Shown here in pieces: positions 8,052-15,505 of a DNA stretch of 63,956 nucleotides (position 1 is its first letter; each line of letters begins with the position of its first letter). A program made the translations under genes and the position numbers. The stretch is from an uncultured Clostridium sp. (lineage in GTDB: Bacteria > Bacillota > Clostridia > TANB77 > CAG-508). The stretch is taken from positions 1 through 63,956 of the forward strand of contig CAOJJB010000010.1 in NCBI GenBank assembly GCA_948436975.1, in the 5' to 3' direction. A model generated the notes under the pieces. That model was given only the letters and a program-made list of their open reading frames with translations. It made no database searches and was not told the origin of the DNA.

Positions 8052-9281
8052 TTATTTTTTCTTTCTTTTTCTTTTTTTCTTAGATTTTAATATAGAATAT
8101 GATAGTAATAGTAATATAAATCCAATAACTACAAGTATAATACTTGCATCAATTTGTTTTTCAACATTAGAATTAGCTAAAACATTAGCAAAGTATTCTG
8201 TTCCATCTATATTATATTTTACTTGCCCTATAATACTGCCTTTATCGATTGGTGCAAATAGATTTTCTTTTAGTATTATTTCAGGTGTAATTGTACTAAA
8301 ATTTAAGTTTTTATTATGTAAGGCTATAATATCATTGTCAATAATTATTTCTAAGTGTTTAGTGTCTTTAGTTCCATTATCAATTTCAATAGTATCAATA
8401 ACAGAATTTTTATGAACAATATTGCTAAAAGTATAATTATTATAAGCATATTCTAGTAATTTTTTTGAATCAGTATATCTTGAATTTAGGCCATTAGATG
8501 TTTTTCCAGCATTTAAAATAACAGAAATAAATTCTAATCCATTTTTAGAAGTTTTAGTAACTAAGCAATTACCTGCTTGTGTTGTATGTCCTGTTTTTAC
8601 TCCAATTGCATTTTCATAGTAATAGTTACGACTATTTTTATTAAGAAGTTCATTTGTAGTAGTTAGAACTCTATCTTCACTTTGATATTTATTAGTAGAA
8701 GGTAATGTATATTTAGTTTTACATACAATATTTTTAAATGTTTCATTTTTCATAGCATAATCTGCCATAAGATATAAATCATAAGCTGTTGAATAATGAT
8801 TATCATTATGTATGCCATTAGGATTTACAAAATGTGTATTAGTGCATCCTAATTCTAAAGCTTTAGAATTCATCATATTGGAAAATTCATTAATAGAACC
8901 ACCAATATATTCTGCTAAAACGAAAGCAGCATCATTAGCAGAAGGAATAAGTAGAGCATGTAGTAGGTCATTTACTGAAAGAATCTCTCCAACTTGCAAA
9001 TTACAAGTTACATATCCTTGAGGAATATTTTGTAAAGCTGTTTGTGAAACTGTAACCATGTCTGATAAATTAGAATTTTCAATTACTAAAATACCTGTTA
9101 AAATTTTTGTGGTACTAGCAGGATACATTTGTTTTTTTGAATTTTTTTCATATAAGATTTGTCCAGTACTTACTTCTACAAGTAAAGCTGATTCCGCATT
9201 TATATCTATTTCAGTAGCAAAAGTATATATTTGAATAGATATTATAAATATAAAAGTTATAAAAAATATTTTGAACTTCAT
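8052..9281 (-). CDS. dacF: D-alanyl-D-alanine carboxypeptidase (PBP5/DacF family)
   Basis: Low-molecular-weight penicillin-binding protein that trims the terminal D-Ala from peptidoglycan stem peptides. The 409-residue protein has a signal peptide (residues 1-22), the serine motif PASTTK (about residues 54-59), the SAN motif (LLIPSANDAAF, about 115) and the KTG motif (GVKTGHTTQAGN, about 235). A beta-rich C-terminal domain, a C-terminal membrane segment and a lysine/arginine tail (about residues 400-409) follow. The membrane helix, rather than an amphipathic anchor, is typical of clostridial DacF. Monocistronic. Confidence 0.92.
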   Translation of the reverse strand: MKFKIFFITFIFIISIQIYTFATEIDINAESALLVEVSTGQILYEKNSKKQMYPASTTKILTGILVIENSNLSDMVTVSQTALQNIPQGYVTCNLQVGEILSVNDLLHALLIPSANDAAFVLAEYIGGSINEFSNMMNSKALELGCTNTHFVNPNGIHNDNHYSTAYDLYLMADYAMKNETFKNIVCKTKYTLPSTNKYQSEDRVLTTTNELLNKNSRNYYYENAIGVKTGHTTQAGNCLVTKTSKNGLEFISVILNAGKTSNGLNSRYTDSKKLLEYAYNNYTFSNIVHKNSVIDTIEIDNGTKDTKHLEIIIDNDIIALHNKNLNFSTITPEIILKENLFAPIDKGSIIGQVKYNIDGTEYFANVLANSNVEKQIDASIILVVIGFILLLLSYSILKSKKKRKRKKK

Positions 9282-9356
9282 ATTTCCTCCATAATATAAG
9301 TTAATATTTTACATGATATATCAAAAATTAATAAAGTTCAATAGAAAGGAGTACAA

Positions 9357-9986
9357 ATGGAAAATAAAAAAGAAGTATTAAAAACTACAATTATTATTGT
9401 TATTATTATAGTAATTGTAATATATAATTTTGTTTTAAAAAAAGATGAATTGGAAGATTTAAATTATTCTGAACTAGTAGTTAATGAAAATATAGAAAAA
9501 GATAAAGTAGAAGAAATAGAAAAAATAAAAGTTTATGTAATAGGACAAGTTAATAAACCAGGTGTAATAGAATTGGAATATGGTGCTAGACTAGAAGATG
9601 CAATTATATTAGCAGGTGGTACAACAGAAGAGTCAGATCTTAGTAAAATTAATTTAGCATGTAGTTTAGAGGATGGACAAAAAATATATATACCAAGTAT
9701 TAACGAGAAAAATTCAGACGAATATATAATCACACAAAACAATGATGGAATAATTGAGCAATCTAATATTAGTAGCTATAATAATAACAATTCGAAAATT
9801 AATATAAATACAGGTGATATAGATGAACTTTCAAATTTACCAGGAGTAGGAAAAGCATTAGCGCAAAGAATAATTGTATATAGAGAAGAAAATGGTAAAT
9901 TTAAAAAGATTGAAGATTTAAAAAATGTAAGTGGTATTGGTGATAAAAAGTATGAAAATTTAAAAGAATATATTTGTATCAAATAA
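9357..9986 (+). CDS. comEA: ComEA-like SLBB/helix-hairpin-helix protein
   Basis: A 209-residue membrane-anchored protein. The N-terminal transmembrane segment (about residues 8-26) is followed by an SLBB domain (VYVIGQVNKPGVIELEYGARLEDAI, residues 58-110), a linker, and two helix-hairpin-helix motifs (NINTGDIDELSNLPGVGKALAQRI and NVSGIGDKKYENL, residues 148-205). This is the architecture of ComEA, which binds double-stranded DNA for natural transformation. No other competence gene lies alongside, so uptake function is inferred from family only. Ribosome binding site AGAAAGGAG. Confidence 0.88.
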   Translation: MENKKEVLKTTIIIVIIIVIVIYNFVLKKDELEDLNYSELVVNENIEKDKVEEIEKIKVYVIGQVNKPGVIELEYGARLEDAIILAGGTTEESDLSKINLACSLEDGQKIYIPSINEKNSDEYIITQNNDGIIEQSNISSYNNNNSKININTGDIDELSNLPGVGKALAQRIIVYREENGKFKKIEDLKNVSGIGDKKYENLKEYICIK

Positions 9987-9990
9987 AAAA

Positions 9991-10014
9991 TCCTCAAACA
10001 CTGTTGTTTGAGGA
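9991..10014. terminator. terminator after comEA-like gene
   Basis: A perfect 10-bp inverted repeat TCCTCAAACA / TGTTTGAGGA with loop CTGT, A-rich on both sides, between convergent genes. Confidence 0.8.
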
Positions 10015-10020
10015 ATAAAA

Positions 10021-10051
10021 AAATAAATCCTTGTTCTTAAAGGATTTATTT
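10021..10051 (-). terminator. terminator of the VirB2-like pilin gene
   Basis: A 12-bp inverted repeat (10021-10032 and 10040-10051) located 11 bases after the minus-strand stop codon. Confidence 0.75.
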
Positions 10052-10061
10052 TAAATTACTA

Positions 10062-10445
10062 CTAAGCGTGTACATTTCCAGCAAAGTTTTTGATAATTTG
10101 TAATATACCACTTGCTGCAAATAATACTATTGCACCTACTACATAAACAACTGCATGTTTTTTGATTTCAGCCTTATCGCTAGGAGCAGCAGATATGTAT
10201 TTAATTGCAAGAACTATTAACATGATTATAGCAACACCGATACCTACTACTTGAGCAACAGTGATAATACTTCCAATGATTCTATTCATAGAATCAGATG
10301 CACCTGTTGTATCTTCAGCAGAGCTATACATGTTATTGATATCAATTTCTGAAGCTTTATCTGCATTAACAAATGTAAATGTTGATGTAATTAATAGTAA
10401 TGCTATTAAAACTATTGATAATAGTTTTATTGTATTTTTTTTCAT
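10062..10445 (-). CDS. VirB2/TrbC-like pilin, stand-alone
   Basis: The 127-residue precursor has a signal peptide (about residues 1-28, ending FTFVNA) and two membrane helices (about residues 57-80 and 97-118) separated by a short loop (AAPSDKAEIKKHAV), the layout of type IV secretion pilins (TrbC/VirB2, Mbov_0395-like). Start fixed at ATG 10445 because AAGGAGGATTTT lies directly upstream; a longer frame begins in the ribosome binding region. Its companions are missing in the backbone, whereas the conjugative element E4 carries its own copy at 50970. It could be a domesticated surface pilin or a holin-like membrane protein. Confidence 0.75.
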   Translation of the reverse strand: MKKNTIKLLSIVLIALLLITSTFTFVNADKASEIDINNMYSSAEDTTGASDSMNRIIGSIITVAQVVGIGVAIIMLIVLAIKYISAAPSDKAEIKKHAVVYVVGAIVLFAASGILQIIKNFAGNVHA

Positions 10446-10657
10446 AATAAAATCCTCCTTTATTATACTATTTATATTATATACCATTTTTTAACCTTTT
10501 TCAACAAAAAATGAGCATATATCCATTTATTATATATTAACATATATTTTTTATGGTGTAAATATTTTTTTTATAAATTTTTGTATAACATATTTGTATA
10601 ATATATTATACTTTTTTAGTTTTATGTTATATTTAATTATGTAATATTAAATTTAAA

Positions 10658-11011
10658 TTATTTAAGTGTTTTCCAAAGTTCTTCTTTAAATCCCACTAAT
10701 ACAGTGTCTTTGCTTACTAAAATAGGACGTTTTATAAGCATCCCATTACTTGAAAGTAATTTGATTTTTTCATCATCAGAACAATTTTTTAATTCTTCTT
10801 TTAAATTCATGCTTCTATATAATAATCCACTAGTATTAAAAAATTTATTAATTGGTAGGTTACTAAGTTCTATAATAGATTTTAATTCATCATATGTAGG
10901 TGTATCAGTAACTATATTCCTTTCTGCATATTGTAGTTCATGTTTGTCAAGAAATTTTTTAGCTTTTTGACAGGTAGAACATTTGGGATAATTTATAAAA
11001 GTATAGTTCAT
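10658..11011 (-). CDS. ArsC/Spx-family thioredoxin-fold protein
   Basis: A 117-residue thioredoxin-like protein with an N-terminal CxxC (YPKCSTCQKAKKFL, Cys9 and Cys12), a TPTYDEL helix and the RPILV strand (residues 95-99) typical of arsenate reductase-like and Spx/MgsR proteins. Start set at the ATG (11011) giving the conserved family N-terminus MNYTFINYPKCSTCQ. The nearest strong ribosome binding site (GAAAGGAGAC, about 11044-11053) lies 32 bases upstream, so the true start is uncertain. Arsenate reduction and RNA-polymerase binding cannot be told apart here. Confidence 0.8.
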   Translation of the reverse strand: MNYTFINYPKCSTCQKAKKFLDKHELQYAERNIVTDTPTYDELKSIIELSNLPINKFFNTSGLLYRSMNLKEELKNCSDDEKIKLLSSNGMLIKRPILVSKDTVLVGFKEELWKTLK

Positions 11012-11263
11012 TATATATATAATCCAATTAAATTTTGAATTGTCTCCTTTCTTTAAAATTTTATATTTATAATAATACAATTTACTCAACTACTAAAAAT
11101 AGTTGCTTTTTTATATTACTTTACTATTATAACATGTTTTTATGTAAATTTCTAGTTGTTTTAGAAAAATTTGTTATTAAAGATTAATGATAATTTAAAG
11201 TATTTTCCAATTTTTAATATTGATTTTTAAATATATTAAAATTATAATAATTGTGGTGATCAA

Positions 11264-12079
11264 ATGAATGTAATAAAAAATTCTAATAAAAATTTAAGTA
11301 ATATAGGAATTATAATTTTTAGAATTATTTCTATAATAATAATAGGTATTTGTTTAAGTGTATTGTATAAATGGCATCAAAATAATATTCAAAATAATGA
11401 TATTATACATGAATTATCTGAGTTTGTATCTTTAGAGGATACGAATTATATAGAAGGAAAAATAGAATATGAGAATGAGAATAGTGAAAATAATATTGAA
11501 GATAACAATGAAAGTTTAAAGTTATTAGTTAATTTTGATGAACTAAAACACAAAAATTCTGATACAGTTGCTTGGGTTAAAGTAAATAATACCAATATTA
11601 ATTTTCCTGTGGTTCAGTCTGTTGATAATGATTTTTATTTGAAACGAAATTTTAATAAAAATCCAAATGGTGCTGGATGGATATTTGCAGATTATAGAAA
11701 TTCTTTTGATATACTAGATAAGAATACTATTGTTTATGGACATAATAGAAGAAATGGTACAATGTTTGGTAATTTAACATATTTAATAGGAAACTCATGG
11801 AACTTTGAAAATGAAAATTCTTATTTTTATTTTTCAACAGAAAAGGCTTCTTATAGAGCACAAATATTTTCTGTTTATATGATGAAAGCTACTAAACTAT
11901 CTATACCTAATAAATTTGATGACAATATGCATTTTGAAAATTATATTAAAGATTTAAAAAGTTTAAGCATTTGTAGTTTTGATGTGTACGTTTCTAGTGA
12001 TGATAATATTATTACTTTGTGTACATGTGATAATACTAGTCAAAATAGAATTGTTGTTCATGCTAAATTGATTAATTAA
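11264..12079 (+). CDS. srtB: class B sortase
   Basis: Membrane transpeptidase that attaches surface proteins to the cell wall. The 271-residue protein has an N-terminal membrane segment (about residues 16-36) and the sortase B fold: VAWVKVNNTNINFPVVQS, the histidine motif VYGHNRRNGTMFGNL (about 160-174), the cysteine motif TLCTC (about 250-254) and the downstream arginine (NRIVVHA). No substrate gene is adjacent in the backbone. Start ATG 11264 follows GTGGTGATCAA. Confidence 0.92.
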   Translation: MNVIKNSNKNLSNIGIIIFRIISIIIIGICLSVLYKWHQNNIQNNDIIHELSEFVSLEDTNYIEGKIEYENENSENNIEDNNESLKLLVNFDELKHKNSDTVAWVKVNNTNINFPVVQSVDNDFYLKRNFNKNPNGAGWIFADYRNSFDILDKNTIVYGHNRRNGTMFGNLTYLIGNSWNFENENSYFYFSTEKASYRAQIFSVYMMKATKLSIPNKFDDNMHFENYIKDLKSLSICSFDVYVSSDDNIITLCTCDNTSQNRIVVHAKLIN

Positions 12080-12192
12080 TATGAATATTTTTTGAATTAT
12101 TGAATATGATATATTAAAGTTATTAATATTATGTAATTTAAGAATGCATAATATTGATTAAATGGTTTAGAAAACTTTTATTTTTAAAAGTG

Positions 12193-12221
12193 TTGACTTT
12201 TTATCTTACTTATATTATAAT
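12193..12221 (+). promoter_or_regulatory. sigma-70 promoter of the initiator tRNA
   Basis: TTGACT (12193-12198), a 17-base spacer and TATAAT (12216-12221), ending 17 bases before the tRNA 5' end. Confidence 0.85.
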
Positions 12222-12238
12222 CTTATTTGTTAATACAT

Positions 12239-12553
12239 CGCGGGGTGGAGCAGTTGGCAGCTCGTTGGGCTCATGAAAAATTGTGGCTCTATTTAGAAAT
12301 AGATAGATGAACTGTGGATGAATTCAAAGAAGGCTAAAATAATTTTAATTATCAAGCTAACTTTGAGCCAAGCTGAAAGTACACTTTCAGAAGGTGCAGA
12401 GACTACTGGAGGAATAAAGTTTCCTTAATAACCAGCAAGAGTATCCACTACCTAAGGCGATTCTGCTATGGTAAAGACATAGTCCAGCCTATAATGAAAG
12501 TTATAGATAACTAAACCCAAAGGTCGGAGGTTCGAGTCCTCCCCCCGCAACCA
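12239..12553 (+). tRNA. initiator tRNA-fMet (anticodon CAT), split by a group I intron
   Basis: Exon 1 is 12239-12274 and exon 2 starts at about 12514 and ends with encoded CCA at 12553. Initiator features are the mismatched first acceptor pair (C1 with A72), three G-C pairs in the anticodon stem (GGG/CCC) and anticodon CAT. The interruption lies after the last anticodon base. A second, intact-looking tRNA-fMet 3' half with different arm sequences lies at 15110-15154. Exon 2 here may therefore have arrived with island E2, the original 3' half having been displaced. Confidence 0.85.
12275..12513 (+). ncRNA. group I self-splicing intron in tRNA-fMet (IC3-like)
   Basis: A 239-nt insertion in the anticodon loop with no ORF. 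Core motifs match cyanobacterial tRNA-Leu type (IC3) introns: TGAGCCAAGCTGAAAG (P4/P5 side), GGTGCAGAGACTACTGG (P6/P7 5' strand), TAAAGACATAGTCC (P7 3' strand), and a P9 hairpin CTATAAT-GAAA-GTTATAG. The exon-1 end CAT can pair with GTG at 12283-12285, giving the U.G wobble expected at the 5' splice site. At the junction that restores the tRNA (before AACCC) the intron would end in A rather than the nearly universal terminal G. Either the 3' site is unusual or the copy is impaired. Confidence 0.82.
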
Positions 12554-12561
12554 AAGATTGA

Positions 12562-12596
12562 ATACCTACACTTGTAAAGATTGTAGGTGTTTTTTT
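12562..12596 (+). terminator. terminator of the tRNA-fMet transcript
   Basis: A 9-bp stem (12562-12570 and 12582-12590, one G.U pair) followed by a run of T residues, nine bases after the tRNA CCA. Confidence 0.8.
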
Positions 12597-12655
12597 ATGT
12601 GTATATAACATTCTGGCTATGCTAGTAGTAACATAGGCTTTAGCTTTGTAGCGAA

Positions 12656-12725
12656 GCAACTCCTTTCAGGATATAATATCAATATGTTTCGACGCATAAT
12701 TGATAAAATAAATGAAAGGAGTTGC
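12656..12725 (+). promoter_or_regulatory. ribosome-binding-site sequestering stem of the IS200 transposase
   Basis: A perfect 13-bp inverted repeat (12656-12668 and 12713-12725). Its 3' arm contains the Shine-Dalgarno AAAGGAG of tnpA. Folding would hide the translation start, a control strategy known in IS200. Confidence 0.7.
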
Positions 12726-12730
12726 GTATC

Positions 12731-13195
12731 ATGAATAGTATATTCAATAGAAAAACTAAAGAAAAAAGCACTACATATGATACAATGTCAAGTTTATCAC
12801 ATACAAAATGGAATTGCAAATATCATATAGTATTTACACCTAAATATAGGAGAAAAATTTTCTATGGACAGAAAAGATTAGAAATAGGAAAAATATTGAG
12901 AGATATTTCAGATTGGCAGGAAGTGAAAATTATAGAGGCGGAAGTTTGCCCTGACCATGTTCATATGTTTGTAGAGATACCACCGAAATTATCAGTGTCG
13001 AAATATATGGGAATATTGAAGGGCAAAAGTAGCCTCATAATTTTCCAGAGGTGGTCAAATTTGAAATACAAATTTGGCCAACGAAGTTTTTGGTGCCGTG
13101 GCTACTATGTAGACACGGTAGGTAAAAATGCAAAAAGAATAGCAGAATATGTAAGGAATCAATTACAAGAAGATATGATGTATGACCAAATATAG
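12731..13195 (+). CDS. tnpA: IS200/IS605-family transposase TnpA (Y1)
   Basis: A 154-residue HUH-type single-strand transposase. The metal-binding motif is DHVHMFVEIPP (about residues 76-86) and the catalytic tyrosine lies in CRGYYVDTVG (about 120-129). The YHIVFTPKYRRK segment near the N-terminus is characteristic. Start ATG 12731 is preferred, with AAAGGAG upstream; an in-frame TTG at 12722 overlaps the ribosome binding region. Length is normal and no disruption is seen, so the copy may be active. Confidence 0.93.
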   Translation: MNSIFNRKTKEKSTTYDTMSSLSHTKWNCKYHIVFTPKYRRKIFYGQKRLEIGKILRDISDWQEVKIIEAEVCPDHVHMFVEIPPKLSVSKYMGILKGKSSLIIFQRWSNLKYKFGQRSFWCRGYYVDTVGKNAKRIAEYVRNQLQEDMMYDQI

Positions 13196-13210
13196 ATAAA
13201 AGAATATAAA

Positions 13211-13227
13211 GACCCGTTTAACGGGTC
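13211..13227 (+). terminator. hairpin after tnpA
   Basis: GACCCG-TTTAA-CGGGTC at 13211-13227, followed by the perfect palindrome GACGCATGCGTC (13234-13245). Both lie in the right end of the insertion sequence and may serve as terminator and end structure. Confidence 0.5.
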
Positions 13228-13453
13228 ATAAGAGACGCATGCGTCGAGACAGCTATGAGCTTTGAGGCTCTGCTTGTAACATAGGCTTTTAGGCGTTATG
13301 AGTAAAAAGAAAAAAGATACGATAGTTAAAGTGGGCACAGAAATATGCCAATAATTTTTGTAGAAATAAAGCTGATTTTGTTGAGAAAATTAAGATTTTG
13401 TGATATATTTATAAAAAATTTAGGAAAAAAATGATAGAAGTAGATAATATATA

Positions 13454-13534
13454 GGAGAAAGCATACATCATTATCCTAAAAAAGATAAATTTGAATTTGT
13501 AGGAGTAGATAAAGTAGTATTTGATTTGATATAG
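13454..13534 (+). pseudogene. short coding remnant
   Basis: The 347-base gap between tnpA and the next gene holds a 27-codon open fragment with no start (ESIHHYPKKDKFEFVGVDKV) ending at TAG 13532-13534. It reads like the C-terminus of a lost protein. Nothing else is recognised in the gap beyond the insertion-sequence end. Confidence 0.35.
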
Positions 13535-13542
13535 GAGGAAAA

Positions 13543-14556
13543 ATGAGAAAACTAGTTAGATATGAGAAATATTCAAGAAAAGATATACATGATGTTTTTT
13601 CGCCAGATACAAATTTTATACCACAAACAGGATCCTGGGGACAACATGGAATAATAAGAGTTCCAGGAACACAACATGATTATATATTTGTAGTAACATA
13701 TGGAAAGAAACAATCGGGTCATAAATTTGATGAAAATATAGATGAGAATGGAATTCTAACATGGCAATCACAACCTTCTCAAACTTTAAATGAATCAAGA
13801 ATAATTGACTTTATAAATCATGATTATTTAAAAAATAATATATACTTATTTTTAAGAACATCTGATAAAGAATATTATACATATATGGGGTTATTAGCAT
13901 ATGTAGACCATGATAATGAAAGAGAAAAACCAGTTTATTTCAAGTGGCAGATTTTAGACTGGAATGAAGACAATTCAAATAAATTAATAAATGACCCAAA
14001 AATAAATACATATGATATTGAAAAGCTTGAGACTAAAAAATTTACATTGGAATTAAATGAAGAAGAAACAGAGTATTCATATAAATATGAAAGTAGAAAA
14101 GGAAAAAATACAAATGAATTTTATAGCAATAAGAATATCAATTTTGAGGGAGAAATAAAAAAGAATACAGAATTAGGAAAAAAAGGTGAAGACGTCGTTG
14201 TAGAATATGAAAAAACTAGACTTATAATGGAAGGAAGAGAAGACCTAGCAGATAAAGTTTTTGCAACAAGAGAAATTGCAGGAAATGCTGAAAGATTTGA
14301 TGTGCTTTCATATGATAAAGATGGAAATGAAAAATATATAGAAGTAAAAACAACTAAAGGAGGATTAAATAATATATTTCATATATCAGAAAATGAAGTT
14401 GAATTTTCTGAACAATATAAAGATAAATATTATTTATATAGGGTTTATAATTTTAATACAAAAACTATGTCTGCATATCTAAAGATTATAAAAGGAGCTA
14501 TAAATAGAGAAGGACTAAAAGTAACAAATTATACTTGTAGGATAGGAGGAAAATAA
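13543..14556 (+). CDS. DUF3427-DUF3883 nuclease-like protein
   Basis: The 337-residue protein has two recognisable parts. The N-terminal half (residues 10-140: SPDTNFIPQTGSWGQHGII, FVVTYGKK, LTWQSQPSQTLNESRII, YLFLRTSDKEYYTYMG) matches the DUF3427-type domain usually fused to helicases. The C-terminal half (about 205-315: ELGKKGEDVVVEYEK, RFDVLSYDKDGNEKYIEVKTT) is a DUF3883-type domain with a PD-(D/E)xK-like D...ExK triad. Such proteins occur in restriction and defence islands. RBS ATAGGAGGAAAA; overlaps the next gene by one base. Confidence 0.75.
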   Translation: MRKLVRYEKYSRKDIHDVFSPDTNFIPQTGSWGQHGIIRVPGTQHDYIFVVTYGKKQSGHKFDENIDENGILTWQSQPSQTLNESRIIDFINHDYLKNNIYLFLRTSDKEYYTYMGLLAYVDHDNEREKPVYFKWQILDWNEDNSNKLINDPKINTYDIEKLETKKFTLELNEEETEYSYKYESRKGKNTNEFYSNKNINFEGEIKKNTELGKKGEDVVVEYEKTRLIMEGREDLADKVFATREIAGNAERFDVLSYDKDGNEKYIEVKTTKGGLNNIFHISENEVEFSEQYKDKYYLYRVYNFNTKTMSAYLKIIKGAINREGLKVTNYTCRIGGK

Positions 14557-14864
14557 TGAAAATATATAACAAACTTGTTAGAGATAAAATAACAGATATT
14601 ATTGCAGTAGATGGAAGAATAGCCAAATACAGAATATTAGATGACAATGAATATAGACAAGAATTAAATAAAAAGTTACAAGAAGAAGTAAAAGAATATT
14701 TAGAAGATAATAATATTGAAGAATTAGCCGATATAGTTGAAGTTATTTATGGAATATTAAATTCTATGGATGTTTCAATCAAAGAATTTGAAAAAATAAG
14801 AATAAATAAAAAAGAAAAAAGAGGAGCGTTTGAGAAAAAGATTTATTTAGAAGAGGCAGAATAA
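14556..14864 (+). CDS. MazG-like nucleotide pyrophosphohydrolase
   Basis: A 102-residue all-alpha NTP-PPase of the phosphoribosyl-ATP pyrophosphohydrolase-like/MazG superfamily. KLVRDKI at residues 5-11 opens the domain. The metal-binding pattern EEVKEYL...EELADIVEVIYGI (about residues 44-68) supplies the ExxE and ExxD acidic residues. It probably hydrolyses a non-canonical or signalling nucleotide. Translationally coupled to the DUF3427-DUF3883 gene (ATAATGA overlap), which suggests a joint defence or house-cleaning role. Confidence 0.8.
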   Translation: MKIYNKLVRDKITDIIAVDGRIAKYRILDDNEYRQELNKKLQEEVKEYLEDNNIEELADIVEVIYGILNSMDVSIKEFEKIRINKKEKRGAFEKKIYLEEAE

Positions 14865-15111
14865 TGGATAAGTTAATGCAATAAATAAAACAATTCAATG
14901 AAGAAAGAGACAGAGATAAATTTCATTGTCCAGAAAATCTTGACAAGTCAATTAAGATTGAATTAGATGAATTATTATAATGTTTTCAATGGAATAGTGA
15001 CAATTATAATAAAGAAGAGGTTTGTGAAGAATTAGCAGTTATTTTTACTTATTGCATTCAAATGGCTATCAAACTAAATGTAAATCCTGAAGAATTTATA
15101 TTAAAAAATCT
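14864..15111 (+). pseudogene. decayed MazG-like (dCTP pyrophosphatase-type) gene truncated at tRNA half
   Basis: The reading MDKLMQ-stop-IKQFNEERDRDKFHCPENL...IELDELL-stop-CFQWNSDNYNKEEVCEELAVIFTYCIQMA matches short MazG/dCTP-pyrophosphatase proteins. Two in-frame TAA codons (14882-14884 and 14978-14980) stand where the family usually has glutamate. The frame runs into the tRNA-fMet half at 15110, losing its C-terminus. The tRNA junction therefore cuts an existing gene, supporting recombination at this point. Confidence 0.7.
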
Positions 15112-15154
15112 CATAACCCGAAGGTCGTAAGTTCGAGTCTTACCCCCGCAACCA
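15110..15154 (+). repeat. tRNA-fMet 3' half (att site between E2 and E3)
   Basis: CTCATAACCCGAAGG...CCCGCAACCA reproduces the anticodon loop to CCA end of an initiator tRNA without a 5' half. It starts with CTCAT, the same five bases that end exon 1 at 12270-12274. It pairs correctly with that exon (GGG/CCC), so it is probably the original host 3' half displaced by E2. Its last 10 bases are repeated at 29376-29385, marking the left end of E3. Confidence 0.8.
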
Positions 15155-15169
15155 TTTTTGAACGTTTTT

Positions 15170-15190
15170 AAGCACTCTTACAGAGTGCTT
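15170..15190 (+). terminator. terminator downstream of the tRNA-fMet half
   Basis: AAGCACTCT-TAC-AGAGTGCTT followed by TTTACTT. The rest of 15191-15490 is gene-free; only AT-rich promoter-like sequence is seen. Confidence 0.75.
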
Positions 15191-15505
15191 TTACTTATCA
15201 CAGAATAACACAAAGTGTTACAAATACTGGGGTGTAGGTCAATGATTTCATTTTGTACTTAACACAACTTATCATAAAATGATACCCGTATCGACTTCAA
15301 TTTGCATTCCATTGCATTACACAGGATAGTAAACAAACCTAGTAATATCAATAAAATCAGAAACTAATCGAGTAAAAATAGCATTCAAAAATTAACATAA
15401 GGCACCAATACAAGGTGTCTATTATTATGTCTAAACTACTTCTAATACTAATAAAACTTGTAATAGAATCCGACTTAGTTTAAATTGAAACCAAGGAGGT
15501 AATTT

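Larger units (their letters stand above)
12612..13290 (+). mobile_element. IS200-type insertion sequence
   Basis: A single-gene element with only a Y1 transposase. The 14-base sequence GTAACATAGGCTTT occurs at both ends (12628-12641 and 13276-13289), each beside imperfect hairpins (for example GAGC-TTTGAG-GCTC near 13258), as expected for IS200/IS605 ends that lack inverted repeats. The exact cleavage sites are not resolved, so boundaries are approximate. Confidence 0.75.

Noticed and set aside
12275-12513. Archaeal-type tRNA intron or simple insertion in the tRNA
   Set aside because: Conserved group I core motifs (P4-P7 and P9) are present and no bulge-helix-bulge structure is seen at the junctions.
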